A stretch of DNA of 64,000 nt, taken from NCBI GenBank assembly GCA_037976565.1, contig CP137668.1, positions 23,412,251-23,476,250 on the forward strand, given 5' to 3'. The notes under the pieces are model-generated. The model had not been told where the DNA came from, did not search any database, and saw only the letters and a list, made by a program, of their open reading frames with translations. Shown here piece by piece: positions 1 through 11,304 of this stretch; within the stretch, counting starts at the first letter, position 1, and every line of letters begins with the position of its first letter. This DNA is from Mesocentrotus franciscanus (Eukaryota; Echinodermata; Echinoidea; Camarodonta; Strongylocentrotidae). Position numbers and translations under genes: made by a program.

Positions 1-1080
1 GGAGAGAGCGCGCTGTGTGTTGGATTGAAGCGTGTGATAGAAGAATAAACAAAGAACGGACTGAATCTGGACTAGGGACAGTTCCGCGGGAGAGCGGGGA
101 GAGGGGAGCATTAAAAAAAGCGGTCGGCCTTGAGTCGGGCTTCAATAGATCGGTTTGAATGCCAAGTTGAATGTAGCTCGTGTCGGCCGAGTCGTCTCCG
201 AATCGAAACTGATAGAATACCGAATGAATGCTGAATGAAGATCGTTCGCCCGACTCAAAACTGAACAGAGCAGCACCCCACCCGAACAATGGTTATTTTG
301 ACACGCACAGCGAACCGAAAAGAGCTCGAATGGCCCTAATAAGGAGTTGTTCAAGGAGAGACTTCGGTTCTCTCTTCAAATATTGACGAGTGTGGTCGGC
401 TTATAGGCTTGGTAAAATTGAAGGGGAAAAAAAAATCATTTATAGGGTTCTCAGGCACAGTATGACCATAGCGAAGAATAAGGAGGATGACATAGAAATG
501 GTATGATAGGCCTACAGACAAGTTGGGATTGGGATACCCTTTCCCAAATGGGACACCCGTAATGATTAGTCAACGGAATAATTAATTCAAGCCAATCTAA
601 AAGGCTGCCCAACAGGGGTGGGCGTGGGGTGGGGTAGGAGGGACACCGCAAAATTTCCAGTCCCCCCACCCCCACGTTGAGAGTCTTTTGTATGCTGATA
701 TTATGTGTAATAATACAAAAAAAAACTTGTAAAAACAAGAAATAAGTAATTCACTGTTGAATGATTATGATGAGTTGAAATATTTACAGCTTATATCTAC
801 AGCTAAAATTTGATGGACCAAAACTGACCTACCTTTTAAAAATCTTGAAGGCCTTTTCAAGTCGAATAAAATGTATATACTGTACCATAAATACGCACCA
901 AAGTGCACGATTACAAACATCAAAATGCAAAAAAGCACTCACTGTGGGAGGGACACTCCCTCGCTTGCCCCAACCCCTACCCCTCTCCGGACCCACATCC
1001 CAGATACGTCATTGCTTTTTGGCTTCTAATACTCAGGCCGACTTTGAAATTTTAGTTTCTACCTTAATTGGTCGTTCATA
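1..1080. other. Left-edge sequence, no exon recognised
   Basis: Expected to be gene A intron downstream of the G3 exon. The frames at 142-354, 451-738 and 845-1081 lack splice or family support. At gene B spacing the next exon would fall left of base 1. Confidence 0.5.
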
Positions 1081-1164
1081 ACAATGTTATGCTCGCTAGT
1101 GATATATATAGTACATGTAATTTATTACTGATGTCATCAATCAATATATAGCCCAATAACTTAC

Positions 1165-1326
1165 GGAGTTGAGCAACTATTTCCTCTAGATTAGATTGCT
1201 GGAAGTCATTCATGCCTCGGTTGTCGAAAAGAGAAATGCTGTCAGTGAGAGTTAGAAGAGTGCGTGAGATCGTTTTTCCTCCTCCTGATTCCATTGCGCC
1301 TACTACATGATTCTGTTTAAACTGAC
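1165..1326 (-). CDS. Gene A exon 7: GTPase switch/G3 segment
   Basis: 162-bp phase 1-1 exon encoding QFKQNHVVGAMESGGGKT, ISRT (possible switch I threonine) and LFDNRG (DxxG, G3). The acceptor CGAGCAG was chosen because it keeps the phase with exon 6; the later AAACAG would break the frame. The donor is GTAAGT. This is the last gene A exon in the window. Confidence 0.75.
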
Positions 1327-4300
1327 CTGCTCGAAACAATCGGATAAAAATCATCAACAATATTATTAACGTAACTACTATGAACAGTAACATTCCGTTA
1401 TATTTCGTATATAGGCTTCAAAAGAGATCTGAAAACAGTTGGCAGACTTTTATCCACAGCATTCGTTATCAAAGTACAGTTCATTCTAAGTAATTGCGGG
1501 GCTCGTTGCTCCACCCATTTGAATAAATGTCAAACGTAAATGAAGAGTATAGGACGCCATGGTGAAGTTCAGTAGTGTTTATTCGTGGTATGAATGAAAA
1601 AAACGGAAACCCCCTAGACTAAGTGCCACACAGGTAAGGAAAAACTACGTCATCAGTTGTACCTATGCTTTGCAGCTCGTAAAGACACCTCACACCTCAG
1701 CGGCTGGTATAAAAGCTGCAGCACCAACAGGCTACCTTGACATCTTCAATTAAACATGGTGCGACCGTCTTCGTTTAAGGTAAGTGGACGAATATCGGTT
1801 ATATAAATGACCAGCAGGGCCTTGCCTGATATACCTCAACACCCAGAAGGACTACTTTTTGTGCATGACTGCATATCCTTCTGGATCAGATATAATAATC
1901 AGTTTTAGTAAACAAAAACAACATAACATGCATGAGAAAATATCATTATGATACATTTAACATTATCTACGGACAATAATTTATAGATAATCGAGGGACT
2001 ACTTTGTCCTTAAAGTAGGTATACCAAACCCACGTGACCATTAAAGGAATTAGGCTTTTGGGTCTAACACGTATGTATAAATCAACCACACCCAAATTGC
2101 TGTAGGGTGTTCTTAAGTCCCCACCGTACTACTTGTATCTACTTGATCCATCTATATAGAAAACAATGCCTAAGCGGTGCTTGTTGGTCCCCCATGATCC
2201 TCTTTTTCTTATGTTAATTGAGAGCTGAGTTGATGAGATAACCACCTGTCAGTGACTACGCTAATCCCTCTAATCCCTACTGGCCAAACTAGTGCAGAGG
2301 GGCTTTAAAGGAAAAATCAAGTTTTGAAAAGGTCAAAACGAGTTTGGTCACTACATAATAATTCATCCAGGAACCCATTTACAAGTCCTACATCAAAGGC
2401 GATTCATATCTTCCAAAAGGGTTTTTGGTGCTGTGACAGGGATTTGAACCCCATACCTTGTAATACCCATTCCATTACATACTCACTAGACCGCAACGCG
2501 ACAACAATAACATCTGCTCCTCCTCCCCCTCCCCCTCCACCTTCTTCTTCTTCTTTTCTTCTTCTTTCTCTTCTTCTTCTTCTTCTTCTTCTTCTCCTCT
2601 TCATCCTCTTCCCGTACTCCTCCTCCCCCACTCGTCCTTCTCTTCCTTATCCTTCTTTTTCTTCTTCCTTCTTCTTCGTCTTCTTATTTTCCTCCTCATT
2701 CTCCCGATCCTCTTCCACCTTCTTCTTCACCTTTCCCCTCTTTTCTTCATCTCTTTTTCTTATTCCCACCCTCCTCCTCCTGCTCCTTCTCTCGTTCTTC
2801 TTCTGCCTCTTCTCCTTCTTTTTTGTTTCTTCTTCTCTTTCTTCTTCTTCTTCGTCTTCTCTTTCTTCTTCTTCTTCGTCTTCTCTTTCTTCTTCTTCTT
2901 CCACTCCTTCTTACCTCTTCCTCCCCTCCTCCTTCTTCTTCCCTCCTCCCCCTTCTTCTTCTTCCTCTTGTCTTCCTCCATTTCTTCATTTTATTCCTTT
3001 ATTGCTGGTATTACTACTACCATGATTACTGCTGCTTACTCATTTAATTCTTTTATCATTTTCTACTTCATTTTTTAAATTCTCCTAATACTTTAAGAAT
3101 AAAATTGTAACAAAAACGATGTTGTGTGAATATTTTCCCAGCATGAGGGCAATTATGTATCCGATCAGCATTTGGGCAATTATACACACATGTTTTATGC
3201 CCATCTCTTGTCGAGGTTTACCCATTTTGTCTTAAAACTTAAGGCAAGAAATGGCCAAAAGTTGGTCAAAGATATTTTGCCTTTATGTTGGGCAATAACA
3301 AAAACAGAAAGATAATAACGAGAATGCAAGATGGACACAGAAGATATACAATATAGAATATTAAACTTTTTTTGTGATACCTGTGAATGCAAATTCAAGA
3401 GAATTTAGAAAAGACGACTTCCCAGCGCTCATTTCTCCAAACAAGCCAATATGTGCGGATTTCACACTGGACCCATCCGGTCTCTTAAAGGTGTAGCCCC
3501 TTAACTGTTCACGTAGAGATGACAATTCCTCAATTCTTTGTTCTGCAAAATGCAAATTGATCTTTAATCAGAGTTTAGTACGATCTTATTCGTATGTGTG
3601 TGTGAGTGGGTGGGGGGGGGGGTGATAATGTTCCATGGCCATGCATTTACATTAAACAAACTCTTGATTATTGAAAGTGATTATCTTAGGGTCACATACG
3701 AGTTATTCCATTTGCAATACTTATGATGGTAAGTTTTTTAAACTAAAGTCTAAAATAACAAATATAAAATGAACTTAGCCGCTTTTGCACATGCGACTAT
3801 TTTTCACATGAAGTTGTAAATAGCAAATATATCATGTTAGGAGGGTTATCGTAATCTCACAACCAGTGTTTTGACTTTCATCATATAGAATAGTGACCTC
3901 ATAATACCACCTCATGCTAATCACAATCAACATCAAACTTGATTATCTGAATAAAGTTTTCATTCATATGTCAGATTCTGAATCACTAGGAGCTTATTTA
4001 CTAAACTAAAATGCAATGCTCTGTTTGACTTTGCAAGACTTAAACGAGCGATACCACTTGTATAGGTCAATAGTTTAAAAGAAGAATTTATGCATGATTA
4101 TACTAGACAAGAAAATGAAAACAAACTTCCTCATCTGTTGCAAATAAGGTAAAAACATATTGATATGAGTAGCAATCGTTTCTATAAACTCATTCCTTCG
4201 AGAACTGTACTAACTAACACATGTTGCCTTCATTGGGAGAAAAAATTAATGTAGATATTGATTGGTCTACGATATTCAAGTGTAATCTTCCACACATTAG

Positions 4301-7300
4301 AGAAAACAAGTTGCGAGAGTTTAACTTGAAATTACTGTATAATCTATCGCCAGTTAAAAGTAATTTTTTTCAAATGGGGAATATCTAATGATGATGTATG
4401 TCCAAAATGTAATATAAAAGAGGATATAAATCACGCATTTATCGAATGCAAACTAAATGAGCCCTTCATTTAACACCTGAAAGAAATATTACGAGATATA
4501 TACCAAGTAAAGATATTGACGTTCAGTATCCAACACTTGCTCAAAATAAATTGTAAAAATCATAGTACTTTATTCCTAAAACTATAGCTTTTTGGACCAT
4601 TTACAAATTGATTGTCGATCGGAATATCACAGGAATAGACAAAAAGAAACGTTGCTTCCAAACAAATTTTCCAAAGAGAAATTTTTAAAAGATTGGAAAG
4701 TCAGTCAAATATTGATACGACCAGAAAGCACATGTTTTTACCAATAGAGTTGTTACGTGTTATTAAAAAATTTAAAAAACGGGAAAAAAATCATCAGTAT
4801 AATGTTGATGATAATTCAAATGCTTTGCAAAAACTTAATTTCAATTCTTTGTTATACCAATTATGGTGCTTTTGTGATTATGTAAGTTTGATTTGTATCA
4901 TTGTATCTTTGAATGTAAACCATGTATACCTAATAAATCCTCTGATGAGGCAAAGAAGAAAGAAAAAAAGGAGCTTATTTACAAGTATAAAAATGCTTTC
5001 TTAGTAATCAGGTAAAATAAACAAACAAACAAGCTTCAATGCTTATTCAGATTGATTTTAAAGTCTTAGTAAATGCAAGTTATATCATGGGATTTAAAGT
5101 GTTATTTCACAGTGGGTGATCTATCCTCAAGGTACTGCAAATCATCACAACCATGTTCTGCTCACCATTTTGTTTTATATTAAACTTGCAAATGGTAATA
5201 TTTAGATTGCCATGTTGGATTGATGTTGTATTATAATTCAATATGCATTAAAGAAGAGCCACTTTGCATGCAATCACTCACCTAATTCCACTTCTGCTGG
5301 ATCAAGTATAGGTAGGTAGAGTGTTCTCAGAAATGGAACGTGATTTAAGACTGCTTTACCTACGGATGAAAAGGCAAATTACCAAGTTTCAATCATACTT
5401 TCATAATGAAAAAAAGGATTAGATTTTTATGCAAAATTTAGATTTACAAAAGAATGTCCATGAGTATAAACATTTAACATTGTGCAACCATGGCTAAATT
5501 ATTAAATTCCCTTATAAATAACCAATGGCTTTACAAAACAATGACAAAGGTCCCTTCTTGATCTCATTTTGTTGTCACATTTCGTTTGGTCACATGATAG
5601 GATGGCTCCGAGATGATATACTAAAAGATTAAGTGATATTTTACATCTGATCCTTTTCTAAAGGCACTTATATTTCAGACTTCAGATTTCGGACTTTCGT
5701 TTAGTTATGTCTTTCCCACCTTGTCAGACTATATGATGCATACGATCTTTAAAGGCAATCTAACTTTGGCCACTTGAATAGGCATGTACCAACCTATTCT
5801 CTCAAAGAACGAAATCAAATATCAACAGCCATGAATTAGTCATAACCTTATAAGCTATCATCATGATCAGTAATACTGTGTGATTTAAATCGAAAAATCG
5901 TAACCATTGCAATTTAACTATGTATTAGTATGGTTATGAAAGTAACATTTTTTGTACGTGATTTATCATTTTTATCATCCTTACCTCTGGTTGATATTTT
6001 TCTCTTCCTTCGTAATCGAAGCAGGATCACAAATACAGCTACTAATACGATGCAGATGATAAGCAGTATAACAAAGATAGCTATCGCGACCTTTCCTCCA
6101 ACCGATAATCCGTTATCAGGCACTGCATGTTAAGATGAACAACAGAGAAACGTTGATATTAATCAACTGCTATATACAGAGAGCAGATATGTTTTTGTAA
6201 GAATCACCACAGTCTTCATTTCAGCATACACAAATTCATTGTGTGTTATCGTGATATTTTTTGTTGTTGTATTTTCTTTTTTAAATTTTTATAAATTGGT
6301 TTGGTTCGTTTGTTTTTCTGACTGCTGAGAAAGCATATTTATGCTTATAAGTAAGCAACCAGTGGATCGACGGCTCTAAATCCTCTCCGAGTGACCTGGT
6401 AGTGATGATTACTACCTTACCAAAGAGCACTAGCACATCGACTTGGTTTCCAACACGGGACCTCCCGGTTACGAGACCACTGCTCTACCACTGAGTCATC
6501 GCGCTTCCTATATATTTTAAACATGTCCGTACAGTAAGGTATGATGATAATGATGATGATGGTATGGATGATATATATTTATTACGTACTATAACAAAAA
6601 CATGGAGAGAGATTAGCAACCACAGCAGCATATTGGAGTAACACAGTTCTTATTGGTTTCGACATATCGGGTTGAAGTGGATTTTATTTTTACTGACTCA
6701 CAATGTATGCTTGTACCTTCATTATGAGTGTGCTTTCTGAATTGCCACATAGTATTTTTACATAAATATTTCTTTTGGAGGAAATTCTATTGAACTATAT
6801 TTCAAGTAATTCTAGCAGGGAAAAAATTAACTTTTTTATTTCGGGGGCTCCATATCCAATTTTTGGCAAATTTTCGGGGGCTACTTTTTCAACTTTCGGG
6901 GGCTTTTTTTTCCATTTCGGGGGCTCTTTTTTCTGGGGCTACTTTTTCATCAATTCATAAAAAAGGACACACATATACAGTTTGATGAATTTATTTAGTA
7001 GGCTTACTGTCTATACTAGTCTATAGATCTATAGTAGATCTATATCTTTGATTAAAGTTTCGGGCTTCCTGCTTCATAATTACCATGATTGATTACCCAT
7101 TCAAAAAGAAAGCATTTATCTAGTTAAATAACTAAGTTTTAATGCATTGATTTTAATTGATGCAAGAACTGTGTCATAGTAAAAGTAAAATGAGTTATGT
7201 TTTTAAACGACTGTCTGATTTTCTTGTGAAAACTTAAAATTTGAAAAATGATTATCAAAATTAGGTATACAACTATACATGGCCCGAATAATCACAATCT

Positions 7301-10300
7301 AAGCTCAGGTTTCATACCTCTATTCACGAAAACTTTATAAAAATCGCGGCAATAATGATGCAAACAAATAGCAATTTCAAAGTGTTGTCGCGTCGAGTCT
7401 CTTCGAGATCGACTCTAGCTCACACAGCCGACAGTTCCGACAGCAGCTGCAGTCGCACTGCACTGTACTGTACGTGTGTGGAATAACTGAACGGTCAGTC
7501 ACGATGATTTTCTCCGATTTTCTTGTGAAAACTTTACTTTGAAAAATGATTATCAAATTCAGTAAACATGGCCAGAATAATCACAAAATAAGCTTTGATT
7601 TCATACCTCTATTCACGAAAACTATGTAAAAATCGCGGCAATAATGATGCAAACAGATAGCAATTTCAAAGTGTTGTCGCGTCGAGTCTCTTCGAGATCG
7701 ACTCTAGCTCACACAGCTGACAGTTCCGACAGCAGCTGCAGTCGCACTGCACTGTACTGTACGTGTGTGGAATAACTGAACGGTCAGTCACGGTGATTTT
7801 CTCCGATTTTCTTGTGAAAACTGTACTTTGAAAAATGATTATCAAATTCAGTAAACATGGCTTGAATAATCACAAAATAAGCTTTGATTTCATACCTCTA
7901 TTCACGAAAACTATATAAAAATCGCGGCAATCGTGATTGAAATAGATTGCAGTTTCGCGATGTTCAGCGAACGGTCTAGGTTCAGCTAATTTGTGTATAC
8001 AATTTTACACGGAGATTCAAAGTACGCACTTGTGCGCGCCGCGCGCGCCGACCTAGAAATGCACACAATGAATACGAAGCTAGCAGAGAACGGCCGCTCG
8101 TAATCGTTACGGGGGCGATTTTAGATCATTTCCTTTTTTGAAGTCGCCCCCGTAATCGGATTTTTGGCTTATTTCGGGGGCCGTTTATGGTGTTTCCGGG
8201 GCGAATTCGCCCGCCGCCCCCGTGTATTTTGAATTCTAGCATACCTGTTGGCATAGGTGGGACGGGCATAGGTGGAACGAGAACAGTGACGGTTGTTGAC
8301 CAATCTGTCCCATTGGTTGCTTCACCCCTCACCGTACAGGTGTAATTCTGCATTTCATCTAGTCTAGCAGTCACGCTGATGGTCACCTCTCTCTCAGCTG
8401 TACCATCGGTTAGTGTCCTCTGGAAAGGATTCCCAAGGGGCTGCTTCACAATCCCTGACGAGGTCCACTCAAGAGTTACATTAGGTCTGAAGCCAGCAAC
8501 ACGGCAGTTCATGTTAAAAAGCTTTGTGTTGGAAGTTTCTACGATGCAGAAACGTTGGTATTTGTTGCCTGTTGACCCATGGACGCATTGTTCGATTTGG
8601 GGCATTGATGGTGATGCTTTGAAAAGAAAAACGACAACATCTGAATAACATTTTAAACATTACTGATATGTGTAGATAGCAGTATAGAAAGAAACAGATT
8701 AATGAACTAATTTCCCTTTGGGGGTAAACATGTGTTTTGGTCTTGCTATACTATAGTCCACTTCCTGGATTGTTTCAGTGGCGTGCGCCCAATCAGCTGA
8801 GAAAATAACACACCCTCAACGCTAAAACGGTGACAGTCCTTAATTGCCTTACATTAGGGACTTTTAGATTTACACGACGAGAACGTGGACTGCCACGTGT
8901 GCCATTAGGGACTTTTAGATTTGCACGTCGACATAGTGGACTGCAACGTGTGACGTCCTTATAAGGCACTGTGATGTCCTTTTAAGGCACTGCCGGGCAC
9001 GGCCCAGTGCAATATGTCACACGCGGCAGTCCACGCTCTCGTCGTGTAAAAGTCCCTATTCTTTCAAGGCACTGGCCCGTGCCCGGCAGTGCCTTAAAAG
9101 GACGTCACATTACCTTAAAAGGATGTCATCGTGGCAATCCACGTTCTCGTCGTGTAAAGGCCCGGTCACACAGCCCTCCACGGGCGTATCGCGGCCGAAT
9201 CACGGCCAAAAATTTCTGCCCGTGAAGCAGACGCTGTTGGACGCTTTGAGGTCGCGATAAAGACGCGATACAGCCGTACTTTACCCGTCGTTACACGCGG
9301 TAAGAAATTCACACGCGGTTGGCCGCGCGAAAAAGTTTTGGGCTGCCCAAAAATTTAGACCGCGGGTAATCGCGGGCGGTACACGTGGTACACACGCGGT
9401 AAAGACGCGGTACAGACGCGGAACGAACGTGCTAGGACGTGCTACGGCCGCGGTTAAGACGTGGTTACACGCGGTAGGACGCGAATTTTAAGGCCCGGTC
9501 ACACAGCCTTTCGCGTCTGTATCGCGGGTAAAATTTCGCGATTTTTTTTTGCCCGCGGTTGCCCGTGGTGGAAAATGTGCAAAATTGGCTTACCCGCGGT
9601 TCGGCTGCTTTATTATACCCGTGGTAGGCCGCGGTACCGCCGCGCTTCACCCGCGATAAGGACGCGGAACAGTCGCCGGCGTCTGTTCCGCGGGCATACC
9701 ACGGGTAAACCGCGGGTAAGCCAAATTTGCACATTTTCCACCACGGGCAACCGCGGGCAAAAAAAAACGCGAAATTTTACCCGCGATACAGACGCGAAAG
9801 GCTGTGTGACCGGGCCTTAAGTCCCTATTTTTACCCTTTCAGGGGTCGCGCGATCTGTGTGGGTTGCATGTAAGGGAGGAGGGCATATATAAAAACGGAC
9901 ATAATCTGGATAAGCTACATTACACGCTTACTGTGGTCAAGTGTGCGCATCAAGGGTTATATTAAGTAGACATACAAAGGCAATTTATCTGCATCTCATT
10001 CTAGTCATGTAACACAGTCAATGTCATAGCAAGTTAATGTACCATATTAAGGAGTGACATTGCATATGTATATAAAAATAAAAAAATGTATTTGCACTTA
10101 AATTGACGTTATTCCAAAAGATACAAGGTATACCTACAATATGTTCAAACTATGATGATGATGATCCACATCACTTGTATGGCGCCATTTAGCTGTGTCT
10201 AACATTCAAAGGCGCCCGCTCTTCCAATAGTCATGGGACTACACATTTTGCTTGAAAAAATGGGTTTTGAGGCATGACTTAAAGCTTTGTAGAGGTGTCG

Positions 10301-11266
10301 TGGTCGAGTGGATACGTCGCCGGACTGTCGATCACAAGGTCCGCGGTTCGAGTCCCGCCGCGGCATTAATGTCCTTTGGCAAGGCATTGATCTAAATTTG
10401 CCACACTTAACCCAAGTGTTGTAAATGGGTACCTGGCAGGAATTAATTCCTTGAAATGCTAGAGCGCCGTAATGGTCGCCTTGCTAAAGCCAGGGTAATA
10501 ATCGGGGCAGCCCCAGGAGCGTCACAACTTGACGGACATGTGCGCTATATAAGAAGCCACCATTATTATTATTATTATTAATTCTAACTTTCTAGCTTTT
10601 AAACTAGTATGAATAACTAGCATAATGGCCTTCTCAGATACAATTAATGTTGAACATTTATCCCTTGATCAACGAAATAACGTGTAAAAGTCGCCATTAT
10701 ATCGTCACCGATGTCACAATCAATCTTCTTTTTAAAAGCATTCCAAACCTTGAAATAACTTATGTGGTATGGAAGCAGAAAAATAAGAGAAACAGAATGG
10801 CGAAAGTTTGAAATTAATCAGGCCAATAATAAGGGAGTTACGAATGTTTGAAATATGAGATCACTAGGTCCATGAGAATCTGAAATTGGCAATTTAGTGG
10901 GTGATATGTGACGTAGTCCTGGGACAACTCTCCCTTTTGTCGTGTACAAAAAAATAACATTATTTTCTCTTTTTCTCCTACTCTGCCAACTCCCTTGGGG
11001 CACTACTTAAAATATATTATGGATAGCATATTATCATAGGTCCTCTAAAAATAATAGACCCTCTCGAACCATACTTTTTGAAAAATCGACATTTTAATAA
11101 TTTTGTGTGGTGAATCAAATAAAAAAAAGTAGTTCAGCTAGTGACATTACTGATTCAGCGAATTTGAAGTGCCCATACGTGTAGTGATTACAACTTTCAA
11201 AAAATCATAGCTTTCTTAATTTTGGTCCGATTTAATTCAAACTTATACCATTCTGCTCCTCTGAGT

Positions 11267-11304
<38 letters not shown>

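Larger units (their letters stand above)
1495..2359. mobile_element. 865-bp insertion in gene A intron, absent from gene B
   Basis: Alignment by eye of the gene A and gene B introns shows this block interrupting an otherwise shared sequence, flanked by TAAT (1491-1494 and 2356-2359). It contains a promoter-like region with a short ATG exon (1708-1780) and a 196-bp MITE (2113-2308). Class unknown. Confidence 0.5.
8855..9827. mobile_element. Fold-back MITE in gene A, interrupted by a second element
   Basis: Begins TAGGGACTTTTAGATTT and ends with its complement just before the shared sequence TTTTTACCC. It corresponds to the uninterrupted 317-bp element at 62083-62399 in gene B. Here the right arm is broken by GC-rich inserts at 9159-9816. 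Confidence 0.75.

Noticed and set aside
1305..1326. Alternative acceptor AAACAG for the gene A G3 exon
   Set aside because: It would break the reading frame from the P-loop exon; the CGAGCAG acceptor keeps phase 1 in both genes.
2324..3025. 233-codon Ser/Leu-rich frame
   Set aside because: CTT/TCC triplet repeat, intronic to gene A on the other strand, not kept in gene B.
7217..7935. CRISPR-like or satellite array
   Set aside because: Only 2.4 units of about 290-300 bp with no spacer structure, inside an insertion with target duplications, in a eukaryotic genome.
8379..8648. 89-codon plus-strand frame, also at 61601-61870
   Set aside because: Exact antisense of the conserved Ig exon; its conservation follows from the exon.
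10292..10380. tRNA gene
   Set aside because: A and B boxes are present but the fold is incomplete and it continues into a SINE body with (ATT)n tail, duplicated at 62884.
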